The translations under genes and the position numbers were made by a program. A DNA stretch of 64,000 nt from Lasioglossum baleicum (lineage: Eukaryota > Arthropoda > Insecta > Hymenoptera > Halictidae), in the NCBI RefSeq assembly GCF_051020765.1, contig NC_134943.1:7378001-7442000 (forward strand), given 5' to 3'. The notes under the pieces are model-generated. The model saw nothing but the letters and a program-made list of their open reading frames with translations. It ran no database searches and was not told the DNA's origin. Shown piece by piece: positions 42,643 to 53,844 of the stretch (positions are counted from its first letter, which is position 1; each line of letters starts with the position of its first letter).

Positions 42643-45600
42643 ATATATATATATTTTCTACTATGTCTGCTTATAATACTGCTTAAAAAGTCAAAGTTTG
42701 TTTTTATACTTCTAGCTCAGCTCTCATTTGATTCGAAATGATGTACAAAATATCGGTTTATCGGGAATACCGTTTTTCTCCGTAGTCCCAGGAACCATTT
42801 TATTTCTCTCACTGAAAGGAATTCCATCGAGGACTAGTCCGCGTCGTGTCGACACTCAATCAATCCTTTCAGCGTTCGCTCAGACACTCGCCGAGCCGAT
42901 CTCAGATACAAAATAGCTCCTCGCGGGACGCGAATGTAGCTCGAGTACTCGGAGCGGTGCTATCCGTGTCTCAAACGATATCTCCGGACTTTCGCGAGTT
43001 CCCTCGCAGAAAAGATTCGCGACTTGAAGGTGGCGGGGGAAGACGAGCTCGACAGGCTACGAGGGAGAAAGAAACGGGGTTCGCGGGTGCTCATGGGTAG
43101 AGGTGGGTGGGCAAAAGTGGAAACTGACGGGCGAGCGGGGCTCGAATCGCGGAAAACTCGATGCACGGGGTGTTGTACGGGGAAAAGCGGTTCGGTTGAA
43201 ATGTCGGCGGTGGTATGTGGTCGGCGGCAGCTCCGCGCGAAACTTTTCAACGAGTTCCCTCATACTCTCCGAGCTCCGAGGTCTGATGCTTTTACACGAG
43301 CCGGGGCTAAGCGCAGACATGCTCACCCTCTGGCGCGCACGTCTACAAGGAGTGTTTTCTCTGGTGGAAACGCGGCTAAGAATCGTCGGTCGCGTCAAAG
43401 TAATCTCGCCCGCGCCCCTAACCCCTCCGAACCGTTCGAACGACTCGAACTTGCGAGAACTTTCGATCGTATCGGCACGAATTCCCGGAAACGTGACCAC
43501 TCAACGTCTACGCGAAGCCAAGGCTCGCCAAGAAAATTCAACTTTTTATCCAAATTTTCGGACGAGCAGACGGCACGCGGCATTCCGACCGGGCTTTAAT
43601 TCGTTCGCGACATCCGCCCGGCCAAGTTTTAATGGAATTCGAAGTGACCCGATCCCTGTTTCGCAAGAGCGAAATGAAATTTTAAACAGGAGCGAAGCTT
43701 TCCGCGAAGCCGAAAAGGGCTGGCCAGTAATTGTTTTGCTCCGTTGACGATTTGTTTGTGGCTGCGCTTCTGGAACGGTCGGTGCACCTGACTATTGTTG
43801 TTACATTCCACCGGAAAGGTTTTCTGGCATAGAGCGTGTGAGACTTTACAGTTAGCTTCGCGCCTGACCGCATGCGAACTTGTATTTACTACTGAATATA
43901 TTTGCCAGGCGATGTAGAACACATTTTCTGATTTTTTAATGATGTATTCTACTAGCTGCATTCTACACTATTGTAAATATAGAAAAGGTAATGGGAAGAG
44001 TATTATTTTCGGCGATACCCAAAGCTTCTGGTGCAGCAGTGCACGTGTAACTTCGCGGGGGAACTTTTATATGATTACAGGAACCGATCACAAATGATCG
44101 ATGTGGGTTCCTGCACGTAATAGCCAAGTAATCGACCCGGGCTTCGTCGAGCCTGATACAGACGGACACTGAGTGAAATAGGATCGTTGACTGCTTCATT
44201 AACCGGTGGACTTTTCCTCGCCAGAGCGGCGGCTCGGGATAAAGAAGGCTAAGTCAGTTTCACGTCAAGGGCGGAGATTTCTCCATTAAAACTTCATAAA
44301 GCACGATCGCAGGGCTCGAACCCCGCTAAAGGGCGTGTATAGGCGCCGGCCAGCGAAATCGAATTTACGCACGGGCAGAATCGACTCTGGCAAACGCGCG
44401 CGGTGGCTAGCAGAAAAGATCATCGGCGGTTCCGTCGATTCCGATCCGGCCGCTTTTACGGCTGCGTCGCTTTTATAACTGCGGTAAATTTGTTTCCAGT
44501 GTGGAAACGTCGGATCCGGGGGAGGGGTGGCCGAAGTTACGCAACGAATACGTGGGAAAGTTTGCTCCCGGAGAATTCTATCGCTCACGGACGCCGAATG
44601 CTCCGCTGCCGTCCAAGTTTCCCTTGTGGAAGTGTACTCTGTACGGGCTGGTGTTACGGTAATCGGCTCTTTCGCGAATAGTTGCACTTCCGACGGGATC
44701 CGAAAGAGTTCCCTTTTAGAGGATCAAAGGCGAATCATAAATTTACAACCGTAACGTTATTGGCAACTTGTGTTCGATTCCCCCTCCTCGAATGGGAACC
44801 CGAAATTCAGGCTTTTTATACGAACTCGTGTATTTCAATTTTGTTTCACTGGTGTCGTTAATTAAATTTCGTGCGTGCTACTAATGTTGAAGTATCTAAA
44901 GACGAAACTTTCTTTAATTTCTTAAATGTCCTGTTCGAGTGAACAATATATTTGACTGTCTCGTACACGCTGATTTCTTCGACACACTTCGGAGAGGATA
45001 GATTTATTCCATTGTGAATTGGTCTTTCAAAATAATTTGTACCAAGGACCGTTTAAATAGACCCGTCTGACAATATATGGATTTATTCTACTGCGAAGTT
45101 TCTCATTATTCCTGACCGTACACAGACTTATCTCACTGACATTACAGTTTCCTTTTGGTTCCTCACCCACTGAACAAATTGTACCAAGAAATTTGTACTG
45201 CCCCAAAACGTCTGTTTATTTAGAAGGTGGCGAACACCCTCCCCGGTAGGAAAAGTCAGCGGAATTCACGGGAGCCGTGAGAAAAGCATTTCCATCACGT
45301 AAAACGTGCCCCTTGGTGCCCAACCAATTTACAGGGGTGCGACTTTTCACCGCTCTAGAGGATCGAGGATATTTCTGGTCGACTTTCAACCCCCTCGAAC
45401 CGTGGCTGCACGGTATGGGTTTTGTATACCGCGAAACCACTTTCCATTCTAACGACATACTCACCCCTTAACCATTCCAACGATAGATCCCGTAGGGGTG
45501 ACGAGGGAGCAATGAATTCGGCGGGCACGCGAGGCGTCGGCGTGGAGGCGTCTGCCGGAAGTCAGCGTCGACCTTAATCCGCGTTGTCTGGCCGCCGTGG

Positions 45601-46959
45601 GGCGAATATCTATGTAAATATCCGGAGCCGTGACGATTCCGCCGAGTTCCCGGGTCCTCGACGATCAAGAACACCCGCAGGGCTTGCCTCTGTCCGCATC
45701 TAAACGCTAACGCCCGGGAATGTTACACGCGCGGCCGAGCGGATTACGGACAAACGTGGATCCTCGCGCACCAACGCAACTCTCAGAGCCAACCCCTCGA
45801 GGAAGTTCCCTCCCTCCTGTTGTAGCTTCGCTTCCGGTTTACGCGTGTGCGCATCCTACCACCCGCAGAAAGTCAACTGGGGGGACGCCAAACGCGTTTC
45901 TTCGAGCGTTTCTGCGACGCGCACCTAGCGTGTTAGCGAACACCTGAGGGAGCAACAGCCCTAAAGACCTGGATCCTGGCGCGTTCGAACCCCTCCGGAT
46001 CTTGGAAATTGATCCCGGGACTCGGGAACAGTGGTTTTCGAAGTTGGAATTGTACAGTCGGGGGGTTTTGATGGATTCGGTAATGAGATGAATTTGGACT
46101 ACCTTTGGAAGGGTTGGAGATTAGTCGATTCGGTGCCGGAATGAATTTGGAGTTCATACAAGTATATGCGACTCGGAAGACAATGTATTAATGTACATTC
46201 TAACCTGAATAAAACTGAGGACAATTTTGATACACTGAAATTGTAGCTTTAAATTCTTCCGGCAGACAAATTACCAATTCAGAACTGAAAAGCTGTTCAA
46301 AAGTAAGCACTTGCAAAGTTTTTAATTAAATGACGAAGGGATGCTGGTGGAATTATCAGCAAGCCACTTTCGCAGCCCTTTTAACGAAGCTTCAATTAGG
46401 GAGTACACTTACTAAAACTATAGAGTAAGAAGTCGAAAATACCATGAGCCCGTAGAGAGGCAATTCACTTGGACCTTTCCGCCAGAATATAAAACATGAT
46501 ACAAACTGTGTAGGGTAAACTGTACTATTGCTGGCACTTTTCATTTAAACGGCAAGTATTAAGAATTTCTGGTATAGAAAACCATTTTATACTGCTCCTT
46601 ATTTATATTTCAAAGCAGCGTTGTAAGTTTTCATAAAAGAGTTCTACATATGACTGTTGGCAACGCTGGTACATCCAGTAAGACCGACGGATGACCACAA
46701 TGCAGTGTAAATAGTGTTTCATTAAAGTTTTCGTTACGAGTAAGTATACTTATTATCGGAACCTAATATTAAGGCTTGCAGTTATATCCGGTAATATTTC
46801 AAAGATTGTAAGATATCTATTTAAAGCATAATTACAACTTGTAACATTGTAATACCAACCAGTAAAATTGTAACACCACATTGTAAAGCGAAATGGACCC
46901 ATTTAAGAGCCTAAAGAGCTTCAAGAAAAGAAATTTAACTTTGGACTGTACTACAGATG
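42643..46959. other. non-coding tract, no gene supported
   Basis: It begins with a short AT-dinucleotide run at 42643-42656. Long frames at 43024-43747 (191 and 214 codons) overlap each other and minus-strand frames in CpG-rich DNA and show no domain. Fragments of the 29-bp repeat occur near 45058-45150 (GTCTGACAATATATGGATTTA, TCTACTG). Nothing else is recognised. Confidence 0.4.
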
Positions 46960-47325
46960 TAATGTTATTTGGATATTCAAATAAAAAGCACAAATAATTA
47001 TTTATCATATTATTTGAGCAAATCTAAATAGAATTATTTAAAATAATAAACTTAATTGTCATTTACAAATACAAATTCAATTATTATTTGTATTGACAAA
47101 TAATAAATTAAATAACATACAAAATACAAGAAATAAGAGAAGACCAAAAACTATTTATTTGATTTCCACCTCAATCCAAATAATAAATAATCTTTTATTT
47201 GCAAATAAGGCTTAACAAATAGACCACTTCTGGAATTATTTAAATCACTTTTATTTAAATAAAAAGTTTGGTTATTATTTGCAATTAAAATCACACGTTT
47301 ATTTATTATATAAAATAAAATTTGC
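46960..47325. other. AT-rich island with recurrent AAATAAT/ATTATTTG motifs
   Basis: This 365-bp island is almost entirely A/T, with ATTATTTG or CAAATAAT appearing repeatedly in both orientations at irregular spacing. It stands out from CpG-rich flanks. It could be a decayed AT-rich transposon interior or a nuclear-matrix-type AT island; no terminal repeats are seen. Confidence 0.4.
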
Positions 47326-48880
47326 CGAACACTGGGTGTACGTTACCGAATCAGAGCACGTTTAGCCGTGATAACAGCTACACGGTTCGAATTTGTCCGA
47401 CCGTTGCAGTCCCATTCTACTGAATCTCTCGAAAGTCAAATTACTGATTTCCAAAGTTGATGCCGACGCTTCGTGTCGAGTCCATTCACTGCGGGTCCCG
47501 GAGCCTCCATCACGGTCGTCGCGTGTCTGACCATGGACTGACCAGTTCCACTAGTCTGGTCAGAAATTCCGGTGGAATCTACGCATTCCGAATCGTAGAA
47601 CAGGAATAGGAATGGTTGCGGACGGCGTTACTCGACAAAATTCGCATCGGGTAATTACTCGTCCGCTAACATTCGCGCTGGCCCGGCCAATTCAATTAAC
47701 GAAGTTGTTAATAACAGAGACACGGTGTCGCGGCCGCGGGACGAGCACGCTCGAGTATCCGGCGCGCGGTTCTCTGCCGTTCCATGCCGCTGTTTATCGT
47801 TCCACTTTCCATCGACCCGGTGTGTCCGAAGCGGACGCAGCCTGTGCCGGCCCGGTGTATCCAGCGGAAACAATGGGCGCGGTTACACCGTGTCGCGGTG
47901 TCATTTATTTCCGGTATCGGGGTTAGGCGAGGCCGAGCAAAGTGTGGCAAAGCGTGGCAAAGCGTGGCAAAGCGTGGCAAAGCGGAGCGGAGCCGAGCCC
48001 CGAAACGTGAGAAGATTACTCAACGCCCGGTCGGATCTCTCCGTCGCGGTTATTGAAGATAATTGGGGGGAAGCCGGAGAGGGGGGTGATTCTGGGAACA
48101 CCGTGTTTTCCCTCTGTCTGTGTGTGTACCCAGACGTGTCTCAGGCTGATTGCCAGCAAGTACGTGAACCGTGAGCAGCCGGCGAGTTAGCGAGCGCGAT
48201 TTACTGAACCAGCCGGGGCTTAAGTTTCCCTCGAACGAGGCGTGCGCCCGACAATTTAGGCGCCACGCTAACGCCTTGCGCCAGTAACTTAACCCTGCAA
48301 CCCTCCACCACCCTCTCCCGCCGGATCAACTACCCTCCTCCTTCCACGCCTGTGAAACGAATCCTCGTCTTTGGTATGTGACGGGTTGTCGCAAATTTGC
48401 CTCCACCGCCGCCGACACGCTCGAAGCTGCGTCTCTGCTCGCGCGATCAATTTCTTCCGCGGAGACGTCGCGACGCCGGGAACCCGCCTTTGTCTCGGGA
48501 ACAAGTCGACGATGCTGTTGTGCGACGACTTTGCGCGGACAGGTGGCACGCTACTTTGCTGCGGAAATGTTTACACTCGACTCTGGGGCATCCGTTACAT
48601 GCGCTCACGTATCGCCAACGTGAAAGCTCTGATCTTTCTAATTCCTGAGCAGCATTGTTGCACATGTTATTGATTATATCCTATATTGATATGTTGTATT
48701 CAACATTTTCCACTCGTATATCGTTATCACATTCATTATTTACGGCATCGCGAGTTACAGAATGTAGTCCTTTTTTTCACTTTAGTTCTACCGTGAAATA
48801 TCGAAAGTAATTCCGATGGAAGCGCTTAAGAGGAGATGAATTATGATTAATACATGTTAGCCAGGCCGGTGTAAATTGCG
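47326..48880. other. CpG-rich non-coding tract with repeat fragments
   Basis: A 29-bp repeat pair lies at about 47523-47575 (TGTCTGACCATGGACTGACC then TCCACTAGTCTGGTCAG). A 10-bp tandem repeat occurs at 47941-47980. Frames of up to 149 codons in 47612-48174 run through the tandem repeat on both strands and have no domain. Confidence 0.4.
47941..47980 (+). repeat. 10-bp tandem repeat, 4 copies
   Basis: AGTGTGGCAA is followed by three copies of AGCGTGGCAA, then AGCGGAGCGG which starts a derived GGAGC pattern. The near-perfect copies suggest recent slippage. Confidence 0.9.
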
Positions 48881-49020
48881 TTAGCGGTAGACCGAGTAGA
48901 TAACCGGTTCATTGATCGGCCGGGTTAGAAATAATAGCGGAAGGTAGTGGGCATTATCACGGGGTAAATAGACCAGAAGTAGAACAGGTCGATCATTAAT
49001 CAGGCATCGTCGTAAAGAGA
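48881..49020 (-). repeat. repeat-variant units in reverse orientation (island E)
   Basis: Two units are visible: CGAGTAGATAACCGGTTCAT with GATCGGCC at 48891-48930, and AGTAGAACAGGTCGATCATT with AATCAGGC at 48977-49005. Read on the minus strand they carry the order TCTGAT/GCCTGAT, AATGATTGACC, TGTTCTACT. They share the TCTACT and TCTGA cores of the 29-bp family but differ in the middle. Confidence 0.45.
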
Positions 49021-51109
49021 GTAGCGGAGGGCGAGGAGTCTTTTTTTTCAGGATCAGCAGAACGGCCGAGGGGGGGTCGTTGATCATACACGGGGACAAA
49101 AAAAAATGCGGCGCATCAATCACGTTGTCGCCGGAGTCTAGTGAAGCAGACCGATCGCAGATCAGACGTAAAGTATTTCGCGTGGGGTTTTTTTCCCCCG
49201 TAGCTAGCGCAATATCAATTCCCGTTTTCAGATGAAAATTCGCGGGCACCGGCCGGATACTTTCATTTCCGACGATCCATATATCCGGCCTGGTGGTTTT
49301 TGCTTGCAAACAATTCACGAACGGGGGAGGTTGGCAGTTATTGTCTGACTGTTTCATTGTCGATGAATACGCGCGCGACCAGATACGCGCAGGCTCCACA
49401 GCCGCCGCGCCGCGCCAGCCTGAAATATCCTGATCTATTATTGGTTTATCAGGTGGGATCCCGGGTACGTGTCTGGCCCGTTACAGTCGATTATCGTAAA
49501 TCGTTACAATACGTCAGTCACGTTGCGACAGCGCGGGGGACAATAATTCTCGGCTGACAATCTAATCCTGGATAGCAAACCGATGCGGATGTAATTTAAT
49601 GGCGAAACAAGTCGGCCGTATGTCAACTGCTGATTGAGAAGGAGCCGGACGATAACGGAGTCAACGGTCGAATACCCGGGCGAACGGACCGACGAAGTCC
49701 ACGTTCTGACAATACACGGACCCCGGAATTTACAGCGTCCAGCCAGCCTTCAGTGACAGCCTGACGTTTTTCTTTCCCGATACTATCGCGACGCGTCGCG
49801 TTCTCGAGGTTTCGGGCGATTTTGATTCCGTCAACAAGACGCACAGCGGAATAAACGAAGGAATCGACTTTTCGGTCGACTTCTACTTGGTCGTAGAACC
49901 TGTCAGTTAGTGGTCGGGCCTGGCATTTTTAAAAGCTGCAAGAATTACACAAGGGCATTTTTACATCTAGTTTGGGACATTACCAGGTCAGGATATTTTC
50001 CAGATAATTCCGCTTAGATCTGTCAGGCCAGACCGTTCTTTCGAGCAGAGTCGTGGCAGATAAGGGTGGAATTTTTCAAATAGAGAGCAGTCGGCGTAAA
50101 AGTTCAATTTCGCCGGTGCAGGCCGTCCCCATCGTGTTCGCCAACCGTAACTTCGTCGCTATTAAGATTCAAATGACTACGCATACCATTTCAGACTGAT
50201 TCGCCGGGTCGGGTGAACACGTCACTCAAGACTCTGCCTCATAACATCTTCCTCGGAGTTTCGAGCAGCAATTCCATCGTAACAACGGGACCGTCGGAGT
50301 AAATTGCCTTGCGAGAATGAAACCATTCGCAGATTCGGTAACGGAGGCTCGTTGGACCCTCGATTCTTCATCGTCGTTCTCCTTCCCCGACGAATTCCGT
50401 GGGAAGAGTGGAAGTTCGAAACACAGAGGGTGTTCAGCTGCAACCGATCGATACGATCTTTCGACAAACGCTCTCCTCTCCCCTCACGCTCTCTCTCTCT
50501 CTCTGTCTGTGGTTCTAGGAGCAGGTTACCCTCTCCCCGCCCGCTCTTTCCCTCCCTCCCACTAAATCCTGTTATCGCCATGTCATGGCGCGTTATCGGG
50601 GCGATTGTGCAGGCCGAAACCCCCTTTCGCGATAGATTACTGTAGGTCGTAGCTACCTAACGTCCGGCCGACCCGCCCGCCATGAATCACGACTTATAGT
50701 ACGGTGGATCCAATTTCCAAACCGTCGCGCAACGAGTGCAATCTATAGAAATAATACCCCCGACGACAAACCACTAATTGTCCACAAACTAATTGATCCA
50801 AACACGACCTTGAACCTCACCAAATCATATCGAATCCACTAGCACTACAAATGGTACATCATCTCTGCAAAATCTTTCATTAATTCGTAACGTATCCGTC
50901 TTACAGAAATAGTACACGTAAAATACAACGCGGCATTACATTTGATTCAACGTCCATTAATCGTGCAACAGAATAATTTTCGGTGTCAGCGTAAGGTTTA
51001 ATATAAATTCCAATCGCTGTTGTAGCAACCCGAGTAGTTTCGAAGCTTAAGCTCGATTAATGGGAATTCTGTTTGAGTTTAGTAAATGAGAACAGAGGGC
51101 ATCGTTAGA
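49021..51109. other. non-coding tract, no gene supported
   Basis: Runs of T, A and G (about 49040-49110) and a TC-rich patch at about 50490-50510 are the only simple features. One repeat-variant fragment (TCGTAGAACCTGTCAGTTAG) lies near 49889. Frames of up to 172 codons lack domains. Confidence 0.4.
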
Positions 51110-51400
51110 GAACTCATCTACTGAACTAGTGGATTAGACCGTTAACTAGTCAGACAGGATTCGTAGAACGAATGGTGCAAATTAATGAGCCCCGGGATAG
51201 AATCGGTGGAGCGTATCAACCATTAATCAGACGTGGTCTCGCGAAGGCTGTGCATCAAACGAATCAACCTGCATGTAGCTGCGGTAGTGCAAGTCGGTCA
51301 TTGATCAGACAGTCCTGTGTTAAACCACGATTTCTACGAACACATTAAACGTCAACGAATCTAGTACAATTAGCCGTTCATTGGCCAGACATACTTGAAT
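51110..51400 (-). repeat. repeat-variant island in reverse orientation (island F)
   Basis: At least four units with the order GTAG.., CATT/GTTA, (G)ATCAGACA or AGTCAGACA follow one another. Examples are TTAGACCGTTAACTAGTCAG near 51133, GGTCATTGATCAGACAGTCC near 51295, and AGCCGTTCATTGGCCAGACA near 51370. Spacing is irregular. The units match islands E and G more closely than array A. Confidence 0.45.
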
Positions 51401-51444
51401 CCACTTCTCACTCACAGCACATAAGTGTTTCTCCAGCAAGTCCT

Positions 51445-51619
51445 AGGGTGGATTTATAGTGGAGCTGCGAGCATCGATGATAGCGGCGCGGTGAAAAGAA
51501 ACCAACATTCGTGACAACATTTCGACACATACTAATGAAAAAGTACATATGTATTTTCTTTGTTTTTCTTTTTTTTTCACCGCACAGCTCACCTCGCTGC
51601 TCCACTATAAATCCACCCT
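51445..51619. mobile_element. 175-bp MITE, full copy
   Basis: The inverted ends are AGGGTGGATTTATAGTGGAG at 51445 and, on the minus strand from 51619, AGGGTGGATTTATAGTGGAG. The match extends through C(T/A)GCGAG, so the ends are nearly perfect over about 27 bp. The interior contains a T-rich stretch. A second copy lacking the outermost ends lies at 55813-55942. No convincing target duplication is seen, so the superfamily is undetermined. Confidence 0.8.
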
Positions 51620-51639
51620 TATTCTTGAATGCAGAATTC

Positions 51640-51860
51640 TTGTGATGGAATCTCAGTAGCACAGATCAATCATTCATTAGGCACGAGCTAAAAGTTAGTA
51701 AACATGCAGTCCCACGACTACATGCGACATGACTACTAGCCAAATGAAACGTTAACGAATCAGGGAGCGCCGTAGGATCTAATTGGGCCCGAGTTAGATG
51801 TGTTCCAGAGTTTCTCAACTGGCAGACTGAAACACGGGTGGGCTGCACCGGGTGAAAACT
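51640..51860 (-). repeat. repeat-variant island in reverse orientation (island G)
   Basis: The clearest unit is AGTAGCACAGATCAATCATT with CATTAGGCACG at 51656-51685. Weaker units follow to about 51830. Islands F and G flank the MITE at 51445, which may have inserted into one larger island. Confidence 0.4.
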
Positions 51861-52990
51861 GGGCAATTATACCGAGGGAATAAGCCTCCTCAGTTCTTTT
51901 TTTCTGGCGCTGTAAACAAGTTTACGGTTATAGCGGGCAAGCGCTTAAGAACGCCGAGAAAGTCTGGCGTGAATTCTGTGGGAAATTCGGCGATAAAAAC
52001 GTGGCGGCGCGCACGGGTGCGCTCCCCGGGTTCCTGAGGTAAATTACCGAGGGCGAAGTTTACGGGATCCAATTTCGAATACCGTGAATAACTTATGAGG
52101 GCGGGGTCCGGTCGCGCGCACACCGTTTTCCCCTCGCGCTCTGTCGAACTCGTCGCTGCGACGGGAAATTCGTTAACGAACGCGCTCGCGGGACATCCGG
52201 CGATTTGTGTCGCGCGACTCCCCTTCTCCCACCGGCCACCACTCTCCTCGAGCGAATCGATATCACTATTTATTAACGGATAACGAATAACGGTGCACAG
52301 CATTAAAGCGCGATAAACGTAACATTAAATCCCCGAATTAACTGGCCATCGATTCGATAATATTTCACCTTTCTGAATAACGGAAGCTATTCGCCAGCGC
52401 TAGCGGAAACGCGCATGAAGAACGCACTTCTCTCTCCGCCTTTATTTACCACACTTAACACAAAACCCGCCGTTGCATTTTTGCTATTTAGAAACTCGCA
52501 CTCTACGCGGAATATGGTCTTCGCAACGAGGGGATGGAGGGCATCCATTTAATATTCACGCCTATTTTACTTTATCCTCCCTATTTTCCCCGAGCAGAGT
52601 TACAAGAATTACAGTTCCTCCGTTCCCAGGGCCGAAGGGAATCTAGCTGGGTGCGAAGGTGAAGCACCAAGGGACTTCGAAATGCGTCAACGTCGCCCGG
52701 AACATACGAAACCGGGAAACGGTACCGGGAAACTACGTCTCGCAGCAGCCCCCGCGATTCATTTTCCGCTATTATCCTCGAGCCCTCGGTGATCCCAGGT
52801 CTTGTTCGCCACAGTTCCAGGAGATATAAGCTCATTTGTACCCGTTTCGAATCGGAAGCTCGCCCCGTTTATTTTGAATTTCCACTTTTTTTCCTCGCCA
52901 CCGGAAATTGCGGAAGAACACACTCCACACGGGGCTGTGTAGCCAATTCGGAGGTTACAGTCCGAGAGAAAAACGGGCGGAAATATTTTT
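51861..52990. other. CpG-rich non-coding tract, no feature recognised
   Basis: Frames of up to 137 codons on the minus strand (51890-52303) show no domain or splice context. Nothing further is seen. Confidence 0.4.
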
Positions 52991-53062
52991 GGGAGACCCG
53001 GATCCGAACTGGCTACCAACGGATTAGAACGTAAGCGCTTTATCGACTACGCCAACGAGCCA
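52991..53062 (-). repeat. tRNA-Arg-like SINE head or tRNA pseudogene
   Basis: On the minus strand the sequence begins GGCTCGTTGGCGTAGTCGAT, with an A box TGGCGTAGTCG and a B box AGTTCGGATCC (plus-strand 53000-53010) about 44 bp apart. The central GTTCTAA resembles the anticodon loop of tRNA-Arg(TCT). The anticodon stem does not pair and the acceptor ends (GGCTCGT / GTCTCCC) are not complementary, so it is not a working tRNA. Layout is shared with the locus at 23544-23616. Confidence 0.55.
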
Positions 53063-53550
53063 CTGATCCAGAGAGTCCGCTTTGAGCATATATTAACCTT
53101 TCGCTAAACCTTTTTCCCCGGAGCTAATGCGAAATTTTCAACCTGCGAGTCCTGTCGTTCACATTTTCAGGCCAGTTTTATAGCGCGAAATAAACTATTC
53201 CCCTTTAAAGCGCGTCTTGGATTTTTTTAATTGCTTACAAGTTCCTTTCAGAAGAGACCGAACGCTTTTGATATACTCCTCCGCCGCTGTGTAATGGAGC
53301 AGTTAAGGCGGGTTTAAAGATCGTTTTCCTGTTTCCAGAATAACCATTCCAACTTGCTGTACAAATGTTCCCAACAGCAGCGCTTTTACTCTTGGATGAA
53401 ATTAAAACGAAACAACATGTTGAAAGTACCTCTTCCGGCACTGCATATAGCCGGCAACGAAAGAAATCTTCAAGATAGATTTGAAAGAGGCAGACTAGAG
53501 CTTTAAAATGATATAAGATAGATTCGCATAAAAAAGTTATTTCTTCGAAA
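53063..53550. other. non-coding tract, no feature recognised
   Basis: Mixed composition; no open frame over about 70 codons and no repeat recognised. Confidence 0.4.
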
Positions 53551-53552
53551 TA

Positions 53553-53842
53553 CAGTAAATCCTCTATAGACGTAACAATTTCTGTACGATAGATGCGACC
53601 AAGAATATCCCCCTCGCTACTTAGTAATCTGATCTCGGCTCGGTATATCGGTGTGAACCACTACTAACGCAACGCGGAGAGTCGCAGTCGCTGGTACAGT
53701 TGAAACGCCCGTGCGTGGCCTCTCTTTACACGCGCTGTCCTTCTCTGCGTTCGCCTCGGCCTTTGGAGATAAAAAATAGCTACCCTATACGATAGATGCG
53801 ACCAAATCCCCCGAGGCTGTCGCGTCTATAGAGGATTTACTG
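53553..53842. mobile_element. 290-bp pogo-like MITE
   Basis: The ends CAGTAAATCCTCTATAGACG (53553) and its inverted match (ending at 53842) are identical over 20 bp. They are flanked by TA at 53551-53552 and 53843-53844. A CAGTA...CCTCTAT terminus with a TA duplication is characteristic of the pogo/Tigger group. The subterminal phrase CGATAGATGCGACCAA occurs twice in direct orientation (53586-53601 and 53789-53804). There is no transposase. Confidence 0.8.
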
Positions 53843-53844
53843 TA

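Noticed and set aside
43024..43747. Open frames of 191 and 214 codons
   Set aside because: They overlap each other and minus-strand frames in CpG-rich DNA, are Arg/Ser-rich without domain or homology I can see, and lack splice or start context.
44081..44114. Hairpin AGGAACC...GGTTCCT as a terminator or small RNA
   Set aside because: Imperfect and short; no supporting context in eukaryotic DNA.
44313..44400. Minus-strand GGTTCGAGCCC suggesting a tRNA
   Set aside because: A-box-like sequence is too close and acceptor and anticodon arms do not pair.
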